15,573 nt of DNA, taken from positions 5,169-20,741 of the forward strand of contig DEBC01000084.1 of NCBI GenBank assembly GCA_002348365.1, written 5' to 3'. The stretch's first letter is position 1, and every line of letters begins with the position of its first letter. The stretch comes from Alphaproteobacteria bacterium UBA2966. GTDB lineage: Bacteria > Pseudomonadota > Alphaproteobacteria > UBA2966. Positions 1 through 6,600 of this stretch are shown piece after piece. Under the pieces are notes generated by a model that saw only the letters and a program-made list of their open reading frames with translations, was not told the DNA's origin and searched no databases. The translations under genes and the position numbers were made by a program.

Positions 1-57
1 GGCGCAACCTTCTCTTCTGTGACGGGCGGTAATATTGTGACGCAATAGGCTCGGCAG

Positions 58-957
58 ATGACTCACTCAACAACCATTCCGCCTGTAATCATCCGCGATC
101 TGAGCCGGCGATCGGATGTGGCTGGCCTTGTACAGATATCGGGGCACTTGGTCGCATCATGCGGCACAGGCTGGCTGGTGCTCTCTGCCGGGTACAGCGC
201 GTGGCTGCCAATTGCGATTGCCCTGCACGCCGTCGTACTCGTCTTTCTGTTCTCGGGCGAACACGAGGCCATTCACTTCACGGCATTTTGCTCCAGAAAA
301 CTGAATTGGATTGTCGCCTGGTTGGGAGGACTCGTTCTGGTTCTGCCACCCGCATGGTTCCGTTGTTTTCATCTCGCCCATCATCGGTGGACACAAGATC
401 CTGACCGCGATCCCGAACTGGCGAGACCGAAACCTCAATCACTGCCGCAGTATATTGTCTGGGTGTCGGGCCTCTTCTATTGGCGTGACCGCCTGACGGC
501 GATGCTCAGGCACGCATTCGGCGGGGTTGAAGATGCGTTTGTTCCATCCCGTTCCCGAACCATCGTCGTGCGAGAAGCGCGTTCGTTTTGGGCCATCTAC
601 GGCACCCTGGTAACGGCGGCTGTGGCCCTGAACTTGTGGCAGGAACTTCTACTTCTTTGGGTACTTCCGATCGTGGTGGGGCAACCCTTCCTCCGGCTCT
701 ATCTTCTTTCCGAGCACACGGGCTGCCCCTTTGTCACGGATATGACGCAGAACACGCGAACGACACTGACCAATGCTCTGGTCCGCCGTCTCACCTGGAA
801 TATGCCATACCACGTGGAACACCACGCTCATCCCGGAATTCCCTTCCACGCATTGCCAAAACTGCACGCGATTCTGGCACCACGTATCCGGCATCTTTCA
901 AATGGTTACCTCAATGTTCACTCGGAGATCCTGCAGGAGTTGACGGGTTGCAATTAA
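58..957 (+). CDS. Fatty acid desaturase family membrane protein
   Basis: Membrane di-iron oxygenase of the fatty-acid desaturase/hydroxylase superfamily, expected to use O2 and an electron donor on a lipid chain. The three histidine boxes are visible: HEAIH at residues 69-73, HLAHH at 105-109 and HVEHH at 252-256. An additional EHTGC motif lies around 219-223. Hydrophobic segments lie near residues 31-66, 85-100 and 176-210. The length of 299 aa is normal for small bacterial members. ATG at 58 is the first start after an in-frame TAG at 46-48; the ribosome site is weak. The 57 bases upstream hold no recognisable element, and the promoter may lie outside the window. The gene ends 3 bases before the convergent thioesterase stop, with no room for a terminator. 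The substrate (acyl lipid, carotenoid or other) cannot be decided; family assignment is firm. Confidence 0.88.
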   Translation: MTHSTTIPPVIIRDLSRRSDVAGLVQISGHLVASCGTGWLVLSAGYSAWLPIAIALHAVVLVFLFSGEHEAIHFTAFCSRKLNWIVAWLGGLVLVLPPAWFRCFHLAHHRWTQDPDRDPELARPKPQSLPQYIVWVSGLFYWRDRLTAMLRHAFGGVEDAFVPSRSRTIVVREARSFWAIYGTLVTAAVALNLWQELLLLWVLPIVVGQPFLRLYLLSEHTGCPFVTDMTQNTRTTLTNALVRRLTWNMPYHVEHHAHPGIPFHALPKLHAILAPRIRHLSNGYLNVHSEILQELTGCN

Positions 958-960
958 CCG

Positions 961-1371
961 TCAGCCACGACCCAAGAGTTTCCAAACACCTGAGCCCGTG
1001 ACCACCTGTGCACCGTCGGCGGTGATCGAGCCCTGCGCAAAAACCACACTCCGTGTTGCGCGCGTAACCTCTCCCCAGCCTTCCATTCTCTGCCCGGGGT
1101 AGGCAGGCCCCACAAAATCACACGATAGGCTCATCGTAGCCTTCTTAACGTCGCCGATAACGTGGACGATTGTGTGGGCAAGGAGATTATCCATGAAGGT
1201 CATAAGCATACCGCCATGCACGACACCGCGAGGGTTGCGATGCTTTTCCTCGGCTTGAAAGAGGAATTTGATGGCGTCGCCCTCTCTCTTCTGGAAGATG
1301 GGGCCCACCAGCGCCGCGAACGCATTGTCTCCAGGTTCTGCCTCGTAGCCTTCGGGGATATTCACGCTCAT
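961..1371 (-). CDS. PaaI family thioesterase (hotdog fold)
   Basis: Hotdog-fold acyl-CoA thioesterase of the PaaI/4HBT group, 136 aa, cytoplasmic, expected to hydrolyse an acyl- or aryl-CoA ester. The family signature is visible as a V-V-H-G-G motif at residues 50-54, followed by M-D-N with the likely catalytic Asp61. A conserved-looking D-F-V-G-P-A segment at 85-90 fits the second beta-strand of the fold. It is the last gene of the minus-strand operon, starting 11 bases after the stop of the exporter. A GAGAG stretch sits directly before the ATG. The substrate is not predictable from sequence, and the operon partners do not fix it. Confidence 0.87.
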   Translation of the reverse strand: MSVNIPEGYEAEPGDNAFAALVGPIFQKREGDAIKFLFQAEEKHRNPRGVVHGGMLMTFMDNLLAHTIVHVIGDVKKATMSLSCDFVGPAYPGQRMEGWGEVTRATRSVVFAQGSITADGAQVVTGSGVWKLLGRG

Positions 1372-1382
1372 CTCTCTTCGTC

Positions 1383-2324
1383 CTACTGAGAACCCGTTCC
1401 TGTATTGGCGCTCGCCCGTTGGGCGATACTTTCCCGGTGCATCAGATAGAGGCCGCTCGCGATGATGATGCCGCAGCCGACCCAGGTCCAGAAGTCGGGG
1501 AACTCATCAAAGATTATGACACTCAGAGTGACCGAGCCCACGAGTTGCGTATAGTTGTATGGCGAAATCGCCGATGCTGGGCCGTTCTCGTAAGCCTTGA
1601 CCAGGCAGAAGTGGCTGAGGCCACCGAAAAACCCCGGCGCGAAGAAAACAAGTGCATCGATCCAGTTGTTGGGTGGCCTGAAGTCGAAAGGCACGAGCAG
1701 GCTCGTAAAAATGAAACCGAGAAGTGCTGTGTATATGATGCTGGTTTCGGAGGAGTCATACGGCGCAACCTTTCGCGTCAGGACCTGATACATGCCGTAA
1801 CAGAATGCGGTTCCGAAAACCAACAGCACCGCCGGATGAACGACATCGAGCCCTGGCCGGACAATGACCAGGCCGCCGGCAAAACCCATGAGAATGGCGG
1901 CCCAGCGGCGCATTCCGACGCTCTCGCCCAACAGGGGAATGGCGAGGAGGGCGACCATCAGCGGGGATGTGAAGTTGACAGCGGCCGCCGTCGGGAGCGA
2001 GACGTAACGCAGTGCCGTGTAGTAGCAGACCGTAGCGCCAATCATCATCATGGAACGCGACAGTTGGATACAGGGTCTGTTTGACCGAATGGCCCCCAGA
2101 GCTCCGCGTGGCGCCAACAGGACGAACACGTAAACAATATGACCCGTATACCGCAGCCACAGCACCTGGACTGTGGAGTAGTCAGTCGTCAGGAATTTCA
2201 CCGAAGCGTTGAGGCCAGAGAAAAGTGTCACCGCGAGCAGCATGTACAAGATGCCGCGCAGCACGCGGTCGCCGCTTTGGGTGGGTTGAGGTGAGGACGA
2301 TGTCACGGGTGACGATTGTCGCAA
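1383..2324 (-). CDS. EamA/DMT family transporter
   Basis: Inner-membrane permease of the drug/metabolite transporter superfamily, 313 aa. The pattern of hydrophobic stretches fits ten transmembrane helices in two EamA repeats: roughly residues 24-160 and 165-300. Family-like landmarks are the F-S-G-L-N-A stretch in helix 1, the S-L-P-T-A-A-A-V-N-F-T-S-P-L segment around 109-122 at the end of the first repeat, and an I-S-P-Y-N-Y-T-Q segment in the second. The start is TTG at 2324; an in-frame TAG lies two codons upstream, so no longer form exists. A GTG at codon 7 is an alternative. No clear ribosome site is present, consistent with translational coupling to the dehalogenase stop 12 bases upstream. 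The cargo is unknown. Members export amino acids, metabolites or toxic compounds. Confidence 0.88.
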   Translation of the reverse strand: MRQSSPVTSSSPQPTQSGDRVLRGILYMLLAVTLFSGLNASVKFLTTDYSTVQVLWLRYTGHIVYVFVLLAPRGALGAIRSNRPCIQLSRSMMMIGATVCYYTALRYVSLPTAAAVNFTSPLMVALLAIPLLGESVGMRRWAAILMGFAGGLVIVRPGLDVVHPAVLLVFGTAFCYGMYQVLTRKVAPYDSSETSIIYTALLGFIFTSLLVPFDFRPPNNWIDALVFFAPGFFGGLSHFCLVKAYENGPASAISPYNYTQLVGSVTLSVIIFDEFPDFWTWVGCGIIIASGLYLMHRESIAQRASANTGTGSQ

Positions 2325-2336
2325 TGACTACTGCTG

Positions 2337-3239
2337 TCAGCCGCGTGCGAAGGCCGCGAGCGCCGCGCGGGCGACGTCAACGCCCCATTCCTGCAGGAAG
2401 TGGCCACCGTCCGCCATTTCCAACGGGGGTGGGCAATCCCGTATGTCCTCGCGCAGGCCGTGCATGACCGGCCCACCGAGCACGGGATCGGCCATTCCAA
2501 TAGCCATGAATGCCTGGCCACGCCATTCATTCCGCCACCAGTCTCGGGCGCGCCGTGACACTTCTGCGCCATCCGCTTCCGGGTTGTCCGGAACAAGTTC
2601 CGGGAAACGCCGGACCCCAGCGAGAAATCGCGAATCAGGAAATGGTGCATCGTAAGCCGCCGCCTCCTGGTCATTTAGATGCGCACAAGCACGTTTGAGC
2701 AGGCGGCCGACTGCCATGTCCGGATTGTCCCGAACCCATTGCCTCCAGGCCAGGAAGCCCTTGCTCAAGGGTTCGTCGCCGGTCCCCAGCATGGTGTTCA
2801 TAACGATCAAGCGGATGAATCGGCCGGGAAGATCCATCGGCAACGTTAGCCCGAGGAGACCGCCCCAATCCTGGCAAACGAGCGTGATATTCTTGAGATC
2901 GAGGTGGTCGATGAATTCGAGCAGATAGCGGCGGTGAAAGTCGAACGTGTAAGTGGCTTCATCGGCTGGCTTGTCAGAACGTCCGAACCCGAACATGTCG
3001 GGTACCACCACCCGGCCATTCGCATTCACGAATTCCGGGATCATTCGCCGGTAGAGATAAGCCCATGTCGGCTCACCGTGAAGGCAGAGGAATATGTCGT
3101 TGGCGTCGACAGGACCTTCGTCGAGATAATGCGCACGCAGGCCCGCAAATCCCGGAAGATCTTCAATGTAATTGGGCGCGAAGGCGTATCTCGCCAAGTC
3201 GGCGAACCGCTCATCCGGCGTGCGGTGCACAAGGCTCAT
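2337..3239 (-). CDS. Haloalkane dehalogenase, DhlA-like (subfamily HLD-I)
   Basis: Alpha/beta-hydrolase expected to replace a carbon-bound halogen with hydroxyl, giving an alcohol and halide. The 300-aa protein follows the Xanthobacter DhlA sequence, as I remember it, over its whole length, including an N-terminal R-T-P-D-x-R-F block. The oxyanion motif H-G-E-P-T-W is at 54-59, nucleophile Asp124 with halide-binding Trp125 is in Q-D-W-G-G (123-127), candidate second halide Trp165 is in the cap, Asp251 lies in G-M-A-D and catalytic His280 in D-G-G-H. Asp124 and Trp125 even fall at the DhlA numbers. No signal peptide is seen, so it is cytoplasmic. It is first in the three-gene minus-strand operon, with ATG at 3239 and a weak ribosome site. 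Epoxide hydrolase is the main alternative, but the Trp pair and G-E-P-T-W favour dehalogenase. Substrate range is not predictable. Confidence 0.88.
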   Translation of the reverse strand: MSLVHRTPDERFADLARYAFAPNYIEDLPGFAGLRAHYLDEGPVDANDIFLCLHGEPTWAYLYRRMIPEFVNANGRVVVPDMFGFGRSDKPADEATYTFDFHRRYLLEFIDHLDLKNITLVCQDWGGLLGLTLPMDLPGRFIRLIVMNTMLGTGDEPLSKGFLAWRQWVRDNPDMAVGRLLKRACAHLNDQEAAAYDAPFPDSRFLAGVRRFPELVPDNPEADGAEVSRRARDWWRNEWRGQAFMAIGMADPVLGGPVMHGLREDIRDCPPPLEMADGGHFLQEWGVDVARAALAAFARG

Positions 3240-3457
3240 GGCAAATCTTCTGTGTCGGGGTGCGCACTATCGCCGATAACTGCTTGGGTGGAAAGACGGG
3301 CCTGAGAACGGCTTATGGGTCTGACCCCAGTTGCTCTTCCCGAAGGGTTTCCACGCTATTGCTTCACCGAGATCTCTAGAACGTCTCCTGTTCGACCGTC
3401 CTGGGCATGAAGCGATTTGTCTGGTTTGGCCGCCAGCATAGGTCTAGGGTGATGTCG
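3240..3457. promoter_or_regulatory. Divergent intergenic region and leader of the small membrane protein gene
   Basis: This stretch lies between the divergent dehalogenase start and the terminator that precedes the 63-residue protein gene. It must hold the promoter of the minus-strand operon and, because there is no room after the terminator, probably the promoter and leader of the small + strand gene. I found no convincing -35/-10 pair, no tRNA and no riboswitch consensus that I know. Only short weak hairpins are visible, for example around 3334-3345 and 3377-3392. The assignment is from position, not from a recognised motif. Confidence 0.35.
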
Positions 3458-3522
3458 GCCCCGCGGAACCTCACTCTGCTCGTGTCAACGGCACCGACGT
3501 GAGGGGCCGCGGGGCTTTTTTT
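3458..3522 (+). terminator. Strong intrinsic terminator upstream of the small membrane protein gene (possible attenuator)
   Basis: The 9-base arm 3458-3466 (gccccgcgg) pairs perfectly with 3507-3515 (ccgcggggc). After a 2+2 internal loop, cctcac at 3469-3474 pairs with gtgagg at 3499-3504. Seven T residues follow at 3516-3522. This is a textbook Rho-independent terminator for rightward transcription. It ends 17 bases before the ATG at 3540, so it either ends a small RNA or attenuates the downstream gene. Confidence 0.9.
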
Positions 3523-3539
3523 AATGAAGGGAGCAACCC

Positions 3540-3731
3540 ATGTCGGTTCAGAATAATGAGACTGACACTGCTACCAGCGATCAATCGGAGGGAGAAATTT
3601 CGGGGAAGCAGAGTGCTGGCGGGACCCTGAAAACAACCGTCATCGTGATCGCTGTCTCTTTAGTAATACTGGCTGTTTTAAGCTGGGCAGCCGGCGAATT
3701 TGGTTTGATGCCAACAGGTCCAGCGAAATAG
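3540..3731 (+). CDS. Small single-pass membrane protein, unknown function
   Basis: A 63-aa protein I do not recognise. Residues 1-28 are polar and rich in acidic residues, Ser, Thr and Gly. Residues about 31-51 form one hydrophobic helix (T-T-V-I-V-I-A-V-S-L-V-I-L-A-V-L), followed by a short tail ending G-P-A-K. There is no cleavage site, so it is probably a membrane anchor or small subunit. The coding call is supported by a good ribosome site, AAGGGAG at 3527-3533 spaced 6 bases from the ATG, and by intrinsic terminators on both sides. It is therefore a monocistronic unit separate from the beta-alanine operon. The upstream terminator implies expression by read-through. There is no evidence for a partner; small oxidase or transporter subunits have this shape, but that is only an analogy. 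Confidence 0.62.
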   Translation: MSVQNNETDTATSDQSEGEISGKQSAGGTLKTTVIVIAVSLVILAVLSWAAGEFGLMPTGPAK

Positions 3732-3805
3732 CAGGATCGTCGTTCAAGGGATCCGAGAGAGTTAGAGCTCCTGACGGGTTCGTTTAAGTCATATTTGGAG
3801 GTGAT

Positions 3806-3833
3806 AGGCCCTGCAGTAGCGGGGCCTTTTTTT
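3806..3833 (+). terminator. Intrinsic terminator after the small membrane protein gene
   Basis: Bases 3806-3814 pair with 3819-3827 in a 9-bp stem that contains one T-G wobble, closed by an AGTA loop at 3815-3818. A run of seven T residues occupies 3827-3833. It lies 75 bases after the stop of the small gene and isolates it from the operon starting at 4044. An SD-like ggaggtgat just before the stem (3797-3805) is not followed by an open frame. Confidence 0.88.
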
Positions 3834-3862
3834 CGTGGACGGTTGGCACTCATTGTTCAGTT

Positions 3863-3908
3863 ACAGCGGTGCCGGTTCTGGGTTCTCTAACAGCGGTGCC
3901 GGATCTGG
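3863..3908. repeat. Tandem 19-base direct repeat, candidate regulator site
   Basis: Copy 1 (3863-3881) reads acagcggtgccggttctgg and copy 2 (3890-3908) differs at one base (t to a at copy position 14). The copies start 27 bases apart with an 8-base spacer. They lie about 135-180 bases upstream of the transaminase start, after the terminator of the previous gene, so they sit where an activator or repressor of the beta-alanine operon would bind. Direct rather than inverted symmetry is known for MocR-type regulators such as TauR and GabR, but no such gene is in the window. Confidence 0.6.
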
Positions 3909-4043
3909 AACTGGGAGGGCGAAATCTCGACGCAAGTCGTCGGCAACAAAACGCCATCCGGTACGTGCACCGCTTACAATACAATTCTGAATTGGTTACG
4001 TTTGATTCGCGCAAATTCCTGATGTGAATCCTGGAGAATGACC
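3909..4043 (+). promoter_or_regulatory. Presumed promoter and leader of the beta-alanine operon
   Basis: This AT-richer stretch separates the direct repeat from the transaminase gene and, given the terminator at 3806-3833, the operon promoter must lie between there and 4044. I cannot fix a -35/-10 pair with confidence. The ribosome site is GGAG at 4033-4036. It is one base from an ATG at 4038 but seven bases from an in-frame ATG at 4044, which decides the start in favour of 4044. Confidence 0.45.
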
Positions 4044-5381
4044 ATGGCGGATGCCAGCCTGAGCACGACGAGCCTGCCGAACGACCTCGAGTCATATTGG
4101 ATGCCAATGACGCCGAACCGCCAATTCAAGGCGGACCCGCGCATCCTGGTCAGCGCCAAGGACATGCACTACACAACACACGATGGGCGGCGATTGCTTG
4201 ATGGGACCGCGGGCATGTGGTGTGTGAATGCGGGCCATTGTCGCGAGCCCATCATTCAGGCCATCAGTGCTCGTGCCGGTGAACTCGATTACGCGCCAGC
4301 CTTCAACATGAGCGCGCCCTTCGCTTTCGAAGTTGCTTCACGCATCGCTGCGTTGACGCCGGCCGATCTCGACCGTGTTTTCTTTACAAATTCCGGTTCA
4401 GAGTCTGCCGACACTGCTCTGAAAATTGCGCTCGGTTACCATCGCTTAAGGGGCGAGGGATCGCGGCAACGTCTGATCGGGCGGCAACAGGGATACCACG
4501 GCGTGAATTTCGGGGGCCTGTCCGTTGGTGGGATTGCCGCCAATCGCAAAATGGTCGGTCCATTACTTCCGGGAGTTGACCATCTGCCCCATACACTGAA
4601 CATCGAGAAGAATGCCTTCTCCCGGGGTCAGCCGCAGTGGGGTGCCGAGCTTGCCGATGAGCTCGAACGCATTGTCGCAATTAACGACGCTTCCACAATC
4701 GCAGCGGTGATCGTCGAGCCCATGTCCGGCTCTGCCGGGGTTCTGCCGCCGCCCAAGGGCTATCTGGAGCGGCTGCGCGAGATCTGCGACAAGTACGGTA
4801 TCCTGCTCATCTTCGACGAAGTGATCACCGGCTTTGGTCGTCTGGGCGCTGCGTTTGCGGCTGAGAAGTTCGGAGTCATTCCAGACATCATGACGCTGGC
4901 CAAGGGAATCACCAGTGGTACCGTTCCCATGGGCGCCGTCGTGGTTCGCGAGGGAATTTATCAGACCTTCATGTCCGGACCGGAAGATGCCATTGAGTTT
5001 TGTCACGGCTATACCTACTCCGGCCATCCACTGGCCTGCGCCGCTGCGATCGCCACCTTCGACCTCTATCGCGATGAAGGCGTTTTCGAGAATGCCGCCG
5101 AACTCGCGCCGTATTGGGAAGAGGCACTGCACTCCTTGAAGGATCTGCCCCGAGTCGTCGACATCCGTAATATCGGAATCGTCGGCGCCATGGATTTCGA
5201 GCCCGCCCGAAACGGTGAGGAGCCGCTGGGAACGCGAGCGTTCTTGGAAGCCTACGAACGAGGAGTTCTCATCCGCGGAAAAGGCGACACCATTCTGCTG
5301 TCTCCACCGCTCATCATCGACAAGTCGCAGATCGATGAGATCGCGGGTGCCTTGGAGGACGTGATCAAAGGCTTCGATTGA
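4044..5381 (+). CDS. Beta-alanine:pyruvate transaminase (omega-amino acid class III aminotransferase)
   Basis: PLP-dependent cytoplasmic enzyme that transfers the amino group of beta-alanine to pyruvate, giving malonate semialdehyde and L-alanine. The 445-aa product matches the omega-amino acid:pyruvate transaminase group along its length: N-D-L-E-S-Y-W-M-P at 13-21, D-G-T-A-G-M-W-C-V-N-A-G-H at 53-65, the cofactor phosphate motif S-G-S-E-S near 117-121, Asp258 in F-D-E-V for the pyridine nitrogen, and the Schiff-base Lys287 in T-L-A-K-G. I chose ATG 4044 because its ribosome site is well spaced; ATG 4038 would add two residues. It is the first gene of the operon with ald and mmsA, which provide pyruvate recycling and aldehyde oxidation. 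Pseudomonas BauA is a comparable enzyme. Taurine:pyruvate transaminase is less likely given the N-terminal motifs and the mmsA neighbour. Confidence 0.9.
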   Translation: MADASLSTTSLPNDLESYWMPMTPNRQFKADPRILVSAKDMHYTTHDGRRLLDGTAGMWCVNAGHCREPIIQAISARAGELDYAPAFNMSAPFAFEVASRIAALTPADLDRVFFTNSGSESADTALKIALGYHRLRGEGSRQRLIGRQQGYHGVNFGGLSVGGIAANRKMVGPLLPGVDHLPHTLNIEKNAFSRGQPQWGAELADELERIVAINDASTIAAVIVEPMSGSAGVLPPPKGYLERLREICDKYGILLIFDEVITGFGRLGAAFAAEKFGVIPDIMTLAKGITSGTVPMGAVVVREGIYQTFMSGPEDAIEFCHGYTYSGHPLACAAAIATFDLYRDEGVFENAAELAPYWEEALHSLKDLPRVVDIRNIGIVGAMDFEPARNGEEPLGTRAFLEAYERGVLIRGKGDTILLSPPLIIDKSQIDEIAGALEDVIKGFD

Positions 5382-5408
5382 GGCCAGGCATTTGAGCGAA
5401 CGGGTGAC

Positions 5409-5422
5409 GTGCGGCAGCGCAC
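5409..5422 (+). other. Intercistronic hairpin between transaminase and ald
   Basis: A perfect 5-bp stem (gtgcg/cgcac) with a GCAG loop lies in the 62-base gap before ald. It can be extended by tgac (5405-5408) and gtca (5426-5429) across a 3-base bulge. There is no T run, so it is not a terminator. It may protect the mRNA end or tune expression of ald, or be chance. Confidence 0.35.
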
Positions 5423-5443
5423 AGTGTCAGCGAGGAGGTCAGG

Positions 5444-6562
5444 TTGAAAATCGGAGTCCCAAAAGAGATCAAGAATCAGGAATACCGGGTTGGGATGACA
5501 CCCACATCGGTGCGAGAGCTCGTGCTGCATGGCCACGATGTCGTTGTCCAAAGCGATTGCGGGCACGCCATCGGTCTCGAGGATTCGGATTATCGCACTG
5601 CCGGGGCCACGGTGGTAGAGACGGCCGAGGATGTGTTCACAGCTGCCGATCTCATCGTGAAGGTGAAGGAGCCCCTTGCTCAGGAAATGCCTCTATTACG
5701 CGAAGGCCAGGTGCTGTTCACATACCTTCACCTGGCGCCGGATCCGGATCTTACGCGAAAACTGAGGGACACAGGCTGTATCGCGGTGGCCTATGAGACC
5801 GTGACCGATAATCGTGGCGGTTTGCCGTTGTTGGCGCCCATGAGCGAAGTGGCCGGCCGCATGGCCATACAAGCCGGCGCTCATTGTCTGGAACTGAGGC
5901 AGGGCGGTCGGGGTACCCTGCTGAGCGGCGTGCCGGGCGTACCGGTCGGTAAAGTCTGCGTCCTTGGTGGAGGCGTTGTCGGCACAAATTCGGCGCGTAT
6001 GGCGATGGGACTGGAGGCCAGTGTGACGGTTGTCGATATTTCGTTGTCGCGCCTCTACGACCTTGACTTGCAGTTCGGCCCCACGCTGAACACGATCTAT
6101 TCGACCAGGGATGCCGTTGAGCAGCTGGTGACAGAGGCCGATCTTGTTGTAGGCGCTGTCCTCGTACCCGGGGCCGCCGCACCCAAGCTCGTGACCGAAG
6201 ATATGGTCCGGGGCATGAAGCGTGGTTCCGTGATTGTGGATGTCGCGATAGATCAGGGGGGTTGCATGGAAACAAGCCGCCCCACGACCCACACCGAACC
6301 CACATATGTGGAGCACGGCGTGGTGCACTACTGCGTGACGAATATGCCTGGTGCCGTGGCGCGGACCTCGACGTTCGCGCTCAATAACGCCACCTTACCG
6401 TTCATCGTTTCATTGGCGGATAAGGGAGTTAAGGGTGCCATGGAGGAAGACGCGCACCTGTTAAACGGCCTCAACGTGTTCAAGGGGTGTATCACTTACG
6501 AGGCGGTCGCCCGCGACACCGGAGAGGAATTCGTTGCACCCCTGGACGCGCTGGCGGCATAG
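5444..6562 (+). CDS. ald: Alanine dehydrogenase
   Basis: NAD-dependent enzyme converting L-alanine and water to pyruvate, ammonium and NADH. The 372-aa length and the residue numbers fit the family: Arg15 and Lys75 (in K-V-K-E-P) for substrate binding, catalytic His96 in Y-L-H-L-A-P, catalytic Asp270 in V-A-I-D-Q-G-G, and the nucleotide-binding glycines G-G-G-V-V-G at 175-180 with Asp198 at the end of the following strand. The start is TTG, backed by a strong gaggagg ribosome site at 5432-5438 spaced five bases. As the second operon gene it would regenerate the pyruvate used by the transaminase and release the nitrogen as ammonium. Regulation by an Lrp-type protein is common for ald genes elsewhere; one is encoded at 15076-15534. 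Confidence 0.95.
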   Translation: MKIGVPKEIKNQEYRVGMTPTSVRELVLHGHDVVVQSDCGHAIGLEDSDYRTAGATVVETAEDVFTAADLIVKVKEPLAQEMPLLREGQVLFTYLHLAPDPDLTRKLRDTGCIAVAYETVTDNRGGLPLLAPMSEVAGRMAIQAGAHCLELRQGGRGTLLSGVPGVPVGKVCVLGGGVVGTNSARMAMGLEASVTVVDISLSRLYDLDLQFGPTLNTIYSTRDAVEQLVTEADLVVGAVLVPGAAAPKLVTEDMVRGMKRGSVIVDVAIDQGGCMETSRPTTHTEPTYVEHGVVHYCVTNMPGAVARTSTFALNNATLPFIVSLADKGVKGAMEEDAHLLNGLNVFKGCITYEAVARDTGEEFVAPLDALAA

Positions 6563-6600
6563 CATTACACACGTCTGAATTCCCAGGGAGGATTCAGGAT

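Noticed and set aside
1419..2084. A 221-codon open frame on the + strand opposite the exporter gene
   Set aside because: It is antisense to a well-supported EamA transporter, lacks any recognisable domain and has a strongly charged, low-hydrophobicity composition typical of a shadow frame.
3240..3457. tRNA, SRP RNA or known riboswitch in the leader
   Set aside because: I could not find a cloverleaf, the conserved SRP loop or any riboswitch core that I know; only weak short hairpins are visible.
4563..6328. Long minus-strand open frames opposite the transaminase and ald genes (for example 4563-5132 and 5696-6328)
   Set aside because: Both lie opposite genes with intact catalytic motifs; the translations resemble no family.
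4044..6562. Taurine catabolism (taurine:pyruvate transaminase plus ald)
   Set aside because: The same gene pair occurs in taurine pathways, but the transaminase motifs fit the beta-alanine/omega-amino acid group, the third gene is mmsA, and no sulfoacetaldehyde acetyltransferase or taurine transporter is present.
6487..6600. Upstream extension of the mmsA open frame into ald
   Set aside because: It would overlap ald by 76 bases with a nonsense-like N-terminus; the ATG at 6601 has a well-spaced ribosome site and gives the usual family length.
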